A DNA stretch of 37,502 bases from an uncultured bacterium (GTDB lineage Bacteria; Bacillota; Negativicutes; Acidaminococcales; Acidaminococcaceae). The position numbers and the translations under genes are program-made. The stretch is from contig CAJMQS010000022.1 of NCBI GenBank assembly GCA_905215645.1, positions 1-37,502 on the forward strand, given 5' to 3'. Positions 23,669 through 31,639 of the stretch are shown here, in pieces (within the stretch, counting starts at the first letter, position 1; each line of letters starts with the position of its first letter). The notes under the pieces are model-generated. The model had not been told where the DNA came from. It did no database searches and saw only the letters and a list, made by a program, of their open reading frames with translations.

Positions 23669-24448
23669 TCAGCCAGCCCCTTCCAATATCCTCCTTGCTT
23701 TTTCCTTCACGCTTTCCAGCTGACGGGCGCTTTTCGGGTTGACCGGCTGGAAATCCAGGAGTTCCTGGAAATATCCCTGCTGCCGTACCAGGGCAAGACT
23801 GGGCCCATAGGTAAAATCGAAGATCTGGCACAGACAGCCTGTAAAAAAATCCAGAGCTGTCTTTTTCACTTCTGTATGGACCAGTTTCTCCCCCAAAGCT
23901 TCTTCCAGCACCTTAGGAGAAATCTCTTGGCTGCCCAGATCTTTCAGAGATATTTGCCATATCTGTTCCGGATGCTCCAGATACCCGGCATAGACCCGGA
24001 ACAAATCGATTTTGTCCGCATCCCGGATCAATAGGGCAAAATCCCGAGTTCGGCCAGTGATACTGGAAGGGACTGCATAGCCATTGTGCCACAAGATAGC
24101 CAATTCCAGGATCCGGTCCCGTTCTGGCTCCGGATCCGGCAGGAAATCCCGGATATGGCCTTTTTCGAACAGATACCAGACCCCATACCGGGCATGATCC
24201 ATGGATTTATAATCGATGAAGGTATGGAACCGCCGAGCCTGTTCGAACCGGCCGATGTCATGGAGCAGCCCCAGCACCCAGGCCAGGTCCTGGTCCTTCC
24301 GAAGCCACCCCAGCTGCCGGGCCAGTGTCTCACACAGGCCGCTGACGATCCGGGAATGGCGCTGCTTGCTGAGGATGCCGGGAGTATCCGGGTTGAACTG
24401 AGAAACATACCGGTCAAAAGCCGCAGAAACAGATTGTTTGTCTAGCAT
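23669..24448 (-). CDS. HD-domain phosphohydrolase of unknown substrate
   Basis: A 259-residue cytoplasmic protein with an HD metal-dependent phosphohydrolase domain: H31 (KQRHSRIV), H63-D64 (LLHDIGRFEQ), a later histidine in ILWHNGYAVP and the aspartate in IRDADKIDLFR. The spacing fits HD hydrolases acting on nucleotides. I use the ATG at 24448 (AAAGGAAAA ribosome binding site); a longer frame would run into the enolase terminator. It lies directly upstream of the alarmone synthetase, so nucleotide or alarmone turnover is a reasonable guess, but the sequence is not a canonical (p)ppGpp hydrolase. Confidence 0.8.
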   Translation of the reverse strand: MLDKQSVSAAFDRYVSQFNPDTPGILSKQRHSRIVSGLCETLARQLGWLRKDQDLAWVLGLLHDIGRFEQARRFHTFIDYKSMDHARYGVWYLFEKGHIRDFLPDPEPERDRILELAILWHNGYAVPSSITGRTRDFALLIRDADKIDLFRVYAGYLEHPEQIWQISLKDLGSQEISPKVLEEALGEKLVHTEVKKTALDFFTGCLCQIFDFTYGPSLALVRQQGYFQELLDFQPVNPKSARQLESVKEKARRILEGAG

Positions 24449-24464
24449 GAGATTTTCCTTTCGT

Positions 24465-24504
24465 AAAAAAGGTGTGCTGCACGCTCCATGCAGCACACCT
24501 TTTT
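24465..24504 (-). terminator. Strong Rho-independent terminator after enolase
   Basis: AAAAAGGTGTGCTGCA (24466-24481) is perfectly complementary to 24489-24504, giving a 16-bp stem with a 7-base loop and A/T tracts on both sides. It ends the glycolytic transcript on the minus strand. Confidence 0.92.
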
Positions 24505-24533
24505 GTCATCCGGCTGCTGGCCGTTGACAGTTT

Positions 24534-25817
24534 TTATCTGATGTTGTAGAACACATCCATCCCATTGTACTGGGCAGCGGCTCCCAGATCTTCTTCGATC
24601 CGCAGCAGCTGGTTGTACTTGGCCACCCGGTCGGTCCGGCAGGGAGCCCCAGATTTGATCTGTCCAGCGTTGGTGCCCACCACCACATCGGCGATGGTGG
24701 TATCTTCCGTTTCACCGCTCCGATGGGAGACGATGGCGGTGTACCCGGCCCGTTTGGCCATTTCGATGGCATCCAGGGTTTCGGTCAGGGTCCCGATCTG
24801 GTTCAGTTTGATCAGTATGGCATTGGCCACGCCCATTTCAATGCCCTTCTTCAGCCGTTCCACGTTGGTAACGAACAGGTCGTCCCCTACCAGCTGGACT
24901 TTTTTGCCCAGGGCATCGGTGAGCTGTTTCCAGCCGTCCCAGTCGTCTTCGGCCAAACCGTCTTCAATGGAGATGATGGGATATTTGTCGCACAGGGCAG
25001 CATACCATTCCACCATTTCGGCAGAAGTCTTCACGACCCCTTCCCCTTTCAGATTGTACTTGCCGTCTTCGAAGAGTTCGCTGGCTGCCGTATCGATGGC
25101 CAGCATCACTTCCTTGCCAGGCTTGTAGCCGGCCTTCTTGATGGCTTCTACGATGACCTGCAGGGCTTCTTCGTTGCTTTCCAGGTTGGGAGCAAAGCCG
25201 CCTTCATCCCCTACAGCCGTAGCCAAGCCTTTGTCCTTCAATACTTTTTTCAGGGCCTGGTAGATTTCCGCGTTGATCCGCAGGGCTTCTGCAAAGCTGT
25301 CCGCCCCCACCGGCATGATCATGAATTCCTGGATGTCCACGTTGTTGTCCGCATGGGCACCGCCATTCAGGATGTTCATCATGGGAACCGGCAGTTCCTT
25401 GGCGTTGACTCCGCCCAGATACTGGTACAGAGGCAGGCCGATGGAAAGGGCCGCAGCCTTAGCCACAGCCAGGGAGACTCCCAGGATAGCATTGGCTCCC
25501 AGACGGCCCTTGTTGGGGGTGCCGTCCAGACGGATCATGGCTTCATCGATTTCCACCTGGCGGGTGGGATCCAGCCCGATGATGGCATCAGCAATGGTGT
25601 CGTTTACATTGTCCACCGCTTTGGAGACTCCTTTGCCGCCGAAACGGTCTTTGTCCCCATCCCGCAGTTCAACGGCTTCGTGGACCCCGGTAGAGGCTCC
25701 GGAAGGAACCGCAGCCCGTCCCACCGTGCCGTCATCCAGCAGCACATCCACTTCTACCGTAGGATTGCCCCGGGAATCCAGGATTTCTCTTGCACACACA
25801 TTTTCAATGATTGGCAT
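24534..25817 (-). CDS. eno: Enolase
   Basis: A 427-residue enolase converting 2-phosphoglycerate to phosphoenolpyruvate. It has the signature REILDSRGNPTVEV near the start, the GASTGVHEA loop, GDEGGFAP with the catalytic acid, LIKLNQIGT with the catalytic lysine, and SHRSGETED. The ATG at 25817 is supported by GAGGTG 6-8 bases upstream; a GTG three codons earlier overlaps that site. It is the last gene of the glycolytic block, separated from gpmI by 135 bases that hold inverted repeats, and is followed by a strong terminator. Confidence 0.98.
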   Translation of the reverse strand: MPIIENVCAREILDSRGNPTVEVDVLLDDGTVGRAAVPSGASTGVHEAVELRDGDKDRFGGKGVSKAVDNVNDTIADAIIGLDPTRQVEIDEAMIRLDGTPNKGRLGANAILGVSLAVAKAAALSIGLPLYQYLGGVNAKELPVPMMNILNGGAHADNNVDIQEFMIMPVGADSFAEALRINAEIYQALKKVLKDKGLATAVGDEGGFAPNLESNEEALQVIVEAIKKAGYKPGKEVMLAIDTAASELFEDGKYNLKGEGVVKTSAEMVEWYAALCDKYPIISIEDGLAEDDWDGWKQLTDALGKKVQLVGDDLFVTNVERLKKGIEMGVANAILIKLNQIGTLTETLDAIEMAKRAGYTAIVSHRSGETEDTTIADVVVGTNAGQIKSGAPCRTDRVAKYNQLLRIEEDLGAAAQYNGMDVFYNIR

Positions 25818-25841
25818 GGTAATCACCTCGTTATGGTTGAG

Positions 25842-25863
25842 CCTGGGGAATGGATTCCCCAGG
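25842..25863. repeat. Perfect inverted repeat in the gpmI-eno gap
   Basis: CCTGGGGAAT (25842-25851) is the exact reverse complement of ATTCCCCAGG (25854-25863), with only GG between. Without a T-run it is not a normal terminator. It could be an RNA-processing or stability element between gpmI and eno, or an operator. Confidence 0.6.
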
Positions 25864-25866
25864 CTG

Positions 25867-25895
25867 GTGACTAGTCTCTAGTCACTAGTCTCTAG
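25867..25895. repeat. Overlapping palindrome and tandem repeat in the gpmI-eno gap
   Basis: GTGACTAG TCT CTAGTCAC (25867-25885) is a perfect 8-bp stem. It overlaps a 14-base tandem unit, CTAGTCTCTAGTCA, present 1.8 times at 25871-25895. Confidence 0.6.
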
Positions 25896-25952
25896 CCGAT
25901 GGAAATCAATTTTGGCAAATTGATTTTAGACATACAAAACAGCTTGAAAATC

Positions 25953-27482
25953 TCATTTATGGAGCAGCAGGGAATGGCCGGTCATGGCCTCCGGTTCGGG
26001 CAACTCCAGGAGATCCAGCAGGGTGGGAGCAATATCAGAAAGGCCCCCGTCTTCCACTTGGGTCCCCGGCTCCGCACCTACCACCAGGAAAGGCACCGGG
26101 TTGGTGGTATGGGCGGTCATGGGAGCATGGGTCACCGGATCTTCCATTTCTTCCAGGTTCCCATGGTCCGCAGTGATACACAGGGCACCGCCCTTTTGCA
26201 GCACGGTTTCCGCCAGGCTGCCCACACATTCGTCCACGGCTTCCAGAGCCTTCACCGCCGCTTCCAGGGAACCGGTATGGCCCACCATGTCCGGATTGGC
26301 GAAGTTCAAGATCACCAGATCATAGACATCCTTGGCCAGGGCTTCCTGGAGCTTGTCCGTCACAAGGTAGGCGCTCATTTCCGGCTGCAGGTCGTAGGTA
26401 GCCACTTTGGGAGAAGGCACCAGGATTCGGTCTTCATTGGGGAAGGGCTGCTCCCGTCCGCCGTTGAAGAAGAAGGTCACATGAGCGTATTTCTCTGTTT
26501 CCGCAATGTGGAGCTGATGGAGCCCGGCCCGGGACACCACTTCCGCCAGGGTGTCCTTGATTGCTTCCGGGGGAAAAGCTACCGCAGCCTGGAGGCCTTT
26601 TTCGTATTCCGTCATGGAAACGAAATGGACCGGCAGTGCGTCTTCCTTCCGAGAGAATCCGGAAAACTCCGAGTCCGTGAATACATGGGTCAGTTCCCGA
26701 GCTCGGTCGGGGCGGAAGTTGAAGAAAATCAGGCTGTCGCCCTTTTCCACAGTCCCATCCACTCCGGTAATCCGGAAGGGCACCACGAATTCATCGGTCT
26801 GGCCGGCTCCATAGGCAGCTTCCAGTCCTTCCGCCGCACTGGGTGCTTCCAGGGCTTCCCCGCCGGTCATGCAGTCATAGACCTTTTGGATCCTTTCCCA
26901 CCGTTTGTCCCGGTCCATGGCATAGTACCGGCCGGAAACGGTGGCAATCTGCCCCACACCCAGTTCCTGGCAGGCTTTTTCCACCTGTTCCAAGAAGGGA
27001 GCAGCACTTTGAGGAGGGGTATCCCGTCCATCCAAGAAGGCATGGACGCAGACTTTTTCCACGCCCATTTTCTGAGCCATGGCCAGGAGCCCCAACAGAT
27101 GGTCGATGTGGCTATGGACGCCCCCATTACTGAGGAGTCCCAAGAGATGGAGCTTCTTTCCTCCATCCCGGGCTTCTTCCATGGCTTTCACCAAAACAGG
27201 ATTCTTTTCCAGGCTCCCGTCTTTCACGGCCCGGCTGATCCGGGTCAGGCTCTGGTAGATGATCCGGCCGGAACCGATGGACAGGTGTCCCACTTCCGAA
27301 TTGCCCATCTGGCCTTCCGGCAGCCCCACCGATTCCCCGGAACACCGGAGCTGGCTGTGGGGATACCGGTTGAAGTAATAGTCCAGATGAGGAGTCCGGG
27401 CCCGGGTCACCGCATTGGTGGAGCTGGGGGGTGCGATCCCCCAGCCGTCCAGGATCATCAGCATCACAGGTTTCTTTCTCAT
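25953..27482 (-). CDS. gpmI: 2,3-bisphosphoglycerate-independent phosphoglycerate mutase
   Basis: A 509-residue cofactor-independent, metal-dependent mutase interconverting 3- and 2-phosphoglycerate. The phosphatase-fold start is VMLMILDGWG, the catalytic serine is S62 in GNSEVGHLSIG, and late metal ligands are visible in ITADHGN and APMTAHTTNPVP. Length is standard. It begins 8 bases after the pgk-tpi fusion ends, so it is co-transcribed with it. Confidence 0.98.
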   Translation of the reverse strand: MRKKPVMLMILDGWGIAPPSSTNAVTRARTPHLDYYFNRYPHSQLRCSGESVGLPEGQMGNSEVGHLSIGSGRIIYQSLTRISRAVKDGSLEKNPVLVKAMEEARDGGKKLHLLGLLSNGGVHSHIDHLLGLLAMAQKMGVEKVCVHAFLDGRDTPPQSAAPFLEQVEKACQELGVGQIATVSGRYYAMDRDKRWERIQKVYDCMTGGEALEAPSAAEGLEAAYGAGQTDEFVVPFRITGVDGTVEKGDSLIFFNFRPDRARELTHVFTDSEFSGFSRKEDALPVHFVSMTEYEKGLQAAVAFPPEAIKDTLAEVVSRAGLHQLHIAETEKYAHVTFFFNGGREQPFPNEDRILVPSPKVATYDLQPEMSAYLVTDKLQEALAKDVYDLVILNFANPDMVGHTGSLEAAVKALEAVDECVGSLAETVLQKGGALCITADHGNLEEMEDPVTHAPMTAHTTNPVPFLVVGAEPGTQVEDGGLSDIAPTLLDLLELPEPEAMTGHSLLLHK

Positions 27483-27490
27483 GGGACGCC

Positions 27491-29416
27491 TCAGAAAGTA
27501 TTGGCAATGGCGCAGAATTCCTGGGCAGACAGGCTGGCCCCGCCTACCAGGACGCCGTCGATGCCGTCTTCATGGAAGGCATGGGCATTTTCGCTGGTCA
27601 CGCTGCCGCCGTAGAGGATCCGCACCCGGCGGGCCGCCTCTTTGCCGAATTTCTCAGCCACGGCTTTCCGGATCAGGTCTGCGGCCGCCACAGCATCCCG
27701 TACTTCTGCACTCTTGCCGCTGCCGATGGCCCAGACCGGTTCATAGGCAACCAAAAGGTGCTGGATCTGCCCGTCGGTGAGCACATTGAGGACAGGAGTC
27801 AGCTGGCTCAGGATCTTGTCCTTGGTGGAGCCGTTTTCATGTTCGTCAGCGTCTTCGCCCACGCACAGCACTGGATCCAGATCATTCCGGAAAGCAGCCA
27901 GGACCTTCTTCACCACGATTTCATTGGATTCATGGAAGAATTTCCGCCGTTCACTGTGACCCACCAGCACATACCGGGAACCGATTTCTGCGATCATAGG
28001 GCCGGAGACAGCGCCGGTATAGGAGCCTTCATCTTCGTAGAAGATATCCTGGGCGCCGTAGCCGATGCCGTCATCATCCACCATGGCCGCCACGCTTTCC
28101 AGGGCGGTGAAAGGCGGGAACAGCACCACTTCCGCCCGGGCCATTTCCGTGCCATGGGCTACCTGATGGGCCAATTCCATGGCTTCTTCCACAGTCTTAT
28201 GGCATTTCCAGTTGCCGGCCACGATGGGAGTCCGAAGATCATCCAAGGCAGCCAGGCCCGGCAGCACTTTTCCTTCCAGGTATTCCAGAGAGGCACCGCC
28301 GCCAGTGGACACATGGCTCATCTTGTCCGCCAAGCCCATCTGTTTCACCGCTGCAGCACTGTCGCCGCCGCCTACGATGGTGATGCCGTCAGAAGCGGCC
28401 ATGGCTTCCGCCACCCGCCGGGTCCCTTCCGCATAATTGGGCATTTCGAACACGCCCATGGGCCCGTTCCAGACGATGGTCTTCATGCCAGCCAAGGTCT
28501 GGGCATACAGTTCCGCCGTCTTGGGACCGATATCCAGGGCCATGTATTCCGGATTCAGGGCATCCAGGTCTTCTGCTTCATGGTCTGCTTCATTGGAGAA
28601 GCTGGCAGCCATGATCAAGTCCACCGGCAGGAGCATTTTGGTCTTTTGGGCCGCGGCTTCCGCCAAAAGGTCCTTGGCGATCCCCAGGCTCTCTTTTTCC
28701 ACCAGGGATTTGCCCAGGTTGTAGCCCTTGGCAGCCAGGAAGGTATTGGCCATGCCGCCGCCGATGAGGATCACATCTGCTTTCTTGATCAGGCTGCGGA
28801 TAACAGCGATCTTATCCGCCACTTTGGCCCCGCCGATGATAGCAGCAAAAGGACGCTGTGGTTTATCCACCGCATTGCCCAGGTAGGCGATTTCCTTTTC
28901 CAGCAGGAAACCGGCCACAGCCGGCAGATAATGGGTAATGCCTTCCACAGAGGCATGGGCCCGGTGGGATACCCCGAACCCATCATTCACGAACACATCC
29001 CCCAAGGAAGCCAGTTCCTGGGCAAAATGAGGGTCGTTCTTTTCTTCTTCCGGATGGAACCGGAGATTTTCCAGCAGCAGGATATCCCCGTTCCGCAGCT
29101 GAGCTGCTGCGGCCTGGGCTTCTTTTCCCACGCAGTCCGAACAGAACTGCACCGGCCGGTGGATCAGCTGGCTCAGGGCTTCTGCCACCGGCTTCAGGCT
29201 GAACTTGGGGTTCACCTTGCCTTTGGGACGGCCCAGGTGGGCCAGGAGGATCACAGCGGCCCCCTGGTCCAGCAGGTAATGGAGGGTGGGCAGGGAGGCT
29301 TCGATCCGGATAAAGTCCGTGATCTCTCCCTTGTCGTTCATGGGGACGTTATAATCCACCCGGACCAGCACTCGTTTGCCGGTCAGTTGGATGTCTTTGA
29401 CTGTTCTCTTATCCAT
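27491..29416 (-). CDS. pgk-tpiA: Phosphoglycerate kinase-triosephosphate isomerase fusion protein
   Basis: A single 641-residue frame encoding two glycolytic enzymes. Residues 1 to about 391 are phosphoglycerate kinase: RVDYNVP (18-24), HLGRPKG (60-66), LLLENLRFHP, the nucleotide-binding GGAKVADK (195-202) and VGGGDSAAA (348-356). Residues about 395-641 are triosephosphate isomerase: GNWK (K404), VGHSERR (H487), AYEPVWAIG (E559) and LYGGSV (601-606). The PGK C-terminus (EGKVLPGLAAL) runs straight into the isomerase start (TPIVAGNWK) with only a few linker residues, and no separate tpi start is evident. A covalent PGK-TIM is well known from Thermotoga, but most Firmicutes have two genes. All catalytic residues are present in both halves. 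Confidence 0.97.
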   Translation of the reverse strand: MDKRTVKDIQLTGKRVLVRVDYNVPMNDKGEITDFIRIEASLPTLHYLLDQGAAVILLAHLGRPKGKVNPKFSLKPVAEALSQLIHRPVQFCSDCVGKEAQAAAAQLRNGDILLLENLRFHPEEEKNDPHFAQELASLGDVFVNDGFGVSHRAHASVEGITHYLPAVAGFLLEKEIAYLGNAVDKPQRPFAAIIGGAKVADKIAVIRSLIKKADVILIGGGMANTFLAAKGYNLGKSLVEKESLGIAKDLLAEAAAQKTKMLLPVDLIMAASFSNEADHEAEDLDALNPEYMALDIGPKTAELYAQTLAGMKTIVWNGPMGVFEMPNYAEGTRRVAEAMAASDGITIVGGGDSAAAVKQMGLADKMSHVSTGGGASLEYLEGKVLPGLAALDDLRTPIVAGNWKCHKTVEEAMELAHQVAHGTEMARAEVVLFPPFTALESVAAMVDDDGIGYGAQDIFYEDEGSYTGAVSGPMIAEIGSRYVLVGHSERRKFFHESNEIVVKKVLAAFRNDLDPVLCVGEDADEHENGSTKDKILSQLTPVLNVLTDGQIQHLLVAYEPVWAIGSGKSAEVRDAVAAADLIRKAVAEKFGKEAARRVRILYGGSVTSENAHAFHEDGIDGVLVGGASLSAQEFCAIANTF

Positions 29417-29438
29417 GGCTCAACGCACTGCCTTTCTC

Positions 29439-30443
29439 TTACAGGCCCTTTTTGGCCACGAACAGAGCCAGTTCCACCAAACGGTTGGAATAGCCCCATT
29501 CATTATCGTACCAGGAAACCACTTTGGCCACACGAGGTCCTACCATCATGGTGGACAGGCCGTCTACGATGGAGCTCAGAGGGCAGCCGCTGTAATCTTT
29601 GGAAACCAGGGGCAGTTCATTGTAACCCAGGATCCCTTTCATGGTGGTTTCAGAAGCAACTTTCATGGCTTCGTTGATTTCGTCTTTGGTGGTATCTTTC
29701 TTCAGGTTGACCACCAGGTCAGTGAGGGAAACATCGGGAGTCGGGACACGGATGGCCATGCCTTTCAGTTTGCCTTCCAGTTCCGGCAGGACCAGACCGA
29801 TGGCTTTGGCAGCCCCAGTGGTGGTGGGGATGATGGAGCAGGCACCGGCACGGGCACGGCGCAGGTCTTTGTGGGCTGCATCCAGGATCTTCTGGTCATT
29901 GGTATAGGAATGGACAGTGGTCATCATGCCGCTTTCAATGCCGAAGTTGTCTTCCAAGACCTTGGTAAAAGGAGCCAGGCAGTTGGTGGTGCAGGAAGCG
30001 TTGGAAATGATGTGGTCCTTCTTGGGATCGTACTTGTCTTCATTGACCCCCAGCACGATGGTGATGTCTTCTCCTTTGGCCGGGCAGGCGATCAGCACTT
30101 TCTTGGCGCCGTTGTCCAAATGGGGCTGCACGGTTTCCCGGGTCTTGAACTTGCCGGTGGTTTCCAACACCACATCCACGCCCATGTCACCCCAGGGGAT
30201 TTCTTTCGGTTCGGTGAAGCGGGTGAATTTGATGGCTTTATCCCCTACATGCATCACGTCTCCATCAACGGACACATCTTCATCAAAGGTGCCATGGATG
30301 GAATCGTACTTCAGCAGGTGGGCATAGGTATCGATACCGGAACGGGCATTGACCGCTACCACTTCCACTTCAGGATTCTTCACAGCGATACGCAGCGCGC
30401 AGCGTCCAATACGACCAAAACCATTGATACCAATTTTTACCAT
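29439..30443 (-). CDS. gap: Glyceraldehyde-3-phosphate dehydrogenase
   Basis: A 334-residue phosphorylating GAPDH: NAD(P) fold INGFGRIGR, catalytic C151 in ASCTTNC, H178 in TTVHSY, and the phosphate-site IIPTTTGAAKA. It directly follows cggR with a 21-base gap and an AGGAGG ribosome binding site, and precedes the pgk-tpi fusion, so its position is that of the glycolytic enzyme. Unusually, the residue that normally is an aspartate binding the adenosine ribose hydroxyls is alanine, followed by arginine (VNAR, 31-34), and the loop usually reading LPH or APH is AAH (189-191). In known enzymes such changes loosen NAD specificity and allow NADP. Confidence 0.97.
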   Translation of the reverse strand: MVKIGINGFGRIGRCALRIAVKNPEVEVVAVNARSGIDTYAHLLKYDSIHGTFDEDVSVDGDVMHVGDKAIKFTRFTEPKEIPWGDMGVDVVLETTGKFKTRETVQPHLDNGAKKVLIACPAKGEDITIVLGVNEDKYDPKKDHIISNASCTTNCLAPFTKVLEDNFGIESGMMTTVHSYTNDQKILDAAHKDLRRARAGACSIIPTTTGAAKAIGLVLPELEGKLKGMAIRVPTPDVSLTDLVVNLKKDTTKDEINEAMKVASETTMKGILGYNELPLVSKDYSGCPLSSIVDGLSTMMVGPRVAKVVSWYDNEWGYSNRLVELALFVAKKGL

Positions 30444-30464
30444 TTTTCATTCCTCCTAAATTTT

Positions 30465-31526
30465 TTACTGATGGTTGGAATCAGTTTGCAGACAATCGAT
30501 GATTTCCCGGGCGGCAGCTTCATCGGTGACCAGGATATCATCCTGGCCGCTGCGGAGCATGGAAAGGATCGCCCTTCCCTTGGAACGCCCGCCGGCAATG
30601 CCCATGACCGTGTGGATCTTTTCCAGATCATTGACCATGAGCCCCAGGGTGTCGGTGCTGTAGACCACCCGGCCTTTCAGGTCGAAATACTGCCCCAGGG
30701 CTTCCCCTACGGCTCCGGCCTGTTCCAGCTGCCGCATCAGCTTCGGATCCATACCCCGTTTTTCTGCCATCACCAAGGCCTGTCCCATACCATGGACCAG
30801 GATATCCGCGCTTTTGATGGTTTCCACCACCTGCTTCACACGGGCATCTTCTTCCAGGATTTTCTGGAGCACATCCTCGCTGACACTGTCCGGCACATAC
30901 AGCTGCAGGTACCGGGTCTTGAGGCGGCCGGCCAGCACGGTGGCAATGGTGTTGGCCTGGAGTTCCATTTTATCTCCCAAGCCACCCCGGGCCGGGACCA
31001 CAATGGTCTCCGGTTCGTTGCCAAAGGTGTTTTCCGCCATGGCAGCCACCGTGGTTCCCCCGGTGACAGCCACAATGTGCCTTCCATGATCTGCAAGAAG
31101 GCGCAGCAGGATACCGGCTGCCACTCGCCCGATTTCCCGGGTGACCACTTTGTCCTGGTCCGCATTCCCGGGAAGCACCACCACTTTCTGGAGATGGAGC
31201 TTTTCCTGGAGCAGGGTTTCCAGGCTGGAAAGCTTCTGGAGCCGGTTCACATAGTCCCGGAGTTCCTGGAGGAGCACAGCTCCCTCATCAGTGATGCTCA
31301 TGCCGGTGAGGGTGAAGTCCAAGAGACCCGCTTCCTTGAGGAAATCTACATGGGAGCGGAGGATCCGCTCGCTGAGCCCCAGCTTTTTGGCCAGGGTCCG
31401 GCGGCCGATGGGCTGGTCATGGCTGATCTGCCGGAGCACTTTGTAGCGCTCAGTCAGGAGATCCACCATTTCCGGGACCAGTTTATTCTGCAGGTTGATG
31501 ATTCGATCCAAGCTGATGTTGCACAT
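30465..31526 (-). CDS. cggR: Central glycolytic genes regulator CggR (SorC/DeoR family)
   Basis: A 353-residue transcriptional regulator. The N-terminal winged helix (about 30-80, RRTLAKKLGLSERILRSHVD) binds DNA. The C-terminal sugar-binding domain has VTGGTTVAAMAE, GMGQALVMAEKRG and VMGIAGGRSKGRAI, as in CggR, whose effector in Bacillus is fructose-1,6-bisphosphate. It is the first gene before gap, as in Bacillus, and is expected to repress its own operon when glycolytic flux is low. Candidate operator half-sites lie just upstream of its ATG. Confidence 0.93.
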   Translation of the reverse strand: MCNISLDRIINLQNKLVPEMVDLLTERYKVLRQISHDQPIGRRTLAKKLGLSERILRSHVDFLKEAGLLDFTLTGMSITDEGAVLLQELRDYVNRLQKLSSLETLLQEKLHLQKVVVLPGNADQDKVVTREIGRVAAGILLRLLADHGRHIVAVTGGTTVAAMAENTFGNEPETIVVPARGGLGDKMELQANTIATVLAGRLKTRYLQLYVPDSVSEDVLQKILEEDARVKQVVETIKSADILVHGMGQALVMAEKRGMDPKLMRQLEQAGAVGEALGQYFDLKGRVVYSTDTLGLMVNDLEKIHTVMGIAGGRSKGRAILSMLRSGQDDILVTDEAAAREIIDCLQTDSNHQ

Positions 31527-31529
31527 TTT

Positions 31530-31555
31530 GTCCCTCGTGGTACTTTTTACGTCCC
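31530..31555 (-). promoter_or_regulatory. Candidate CggR operator (direct GGGAC repeats)
   Basis: On the minus strand TGGGAC and AGGGAC occur as direct repeats with the GGGAC cores at 31551-31555 and 31530-31534, 21 bases apart. They lie between the -10 and the cggR start codon. The Bacillus CggR operator also uses direct repeats containing CGGGAC about two helical turns apart. Confidence 0.5.
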
Positions 31556-31590
31556 ACCCTGTTCGAAAAAAATAGATTTACTACGACTTC

Positions 31591-31596
31591 ATTATA
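31591..31596 (-). promoter_or_regulatory. -10 element of the cggR-gap operon
   Basis: A perfect TATAAT on the minus strand, 65 bases before the cggR ATG. The -35 position falls in the T-rich tail of the nadC terminator, and no clear TTGACA is present, as could be expected of a regulated promoter. Confidence 0.55.
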
Positions 31597-31608
31597 GCAT
31601 AGATAAGA

Positions 31609-31639
31609 AAAAAAGGAAGGGGTATGCCCTTCCTTTTTT
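31609..31639 (-). terminator. Rho-independent terminator after nadC
   Basis: A 13-bp perfect stem: AAAAAAGGAAGGG at 31609-31621 with its complement at 31627-31639. On the minus strand a T-run follows. It touches the nadC stop codon and ends the nadB-nadC transcript just before the cggR promoter. Confidence 0.9.
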
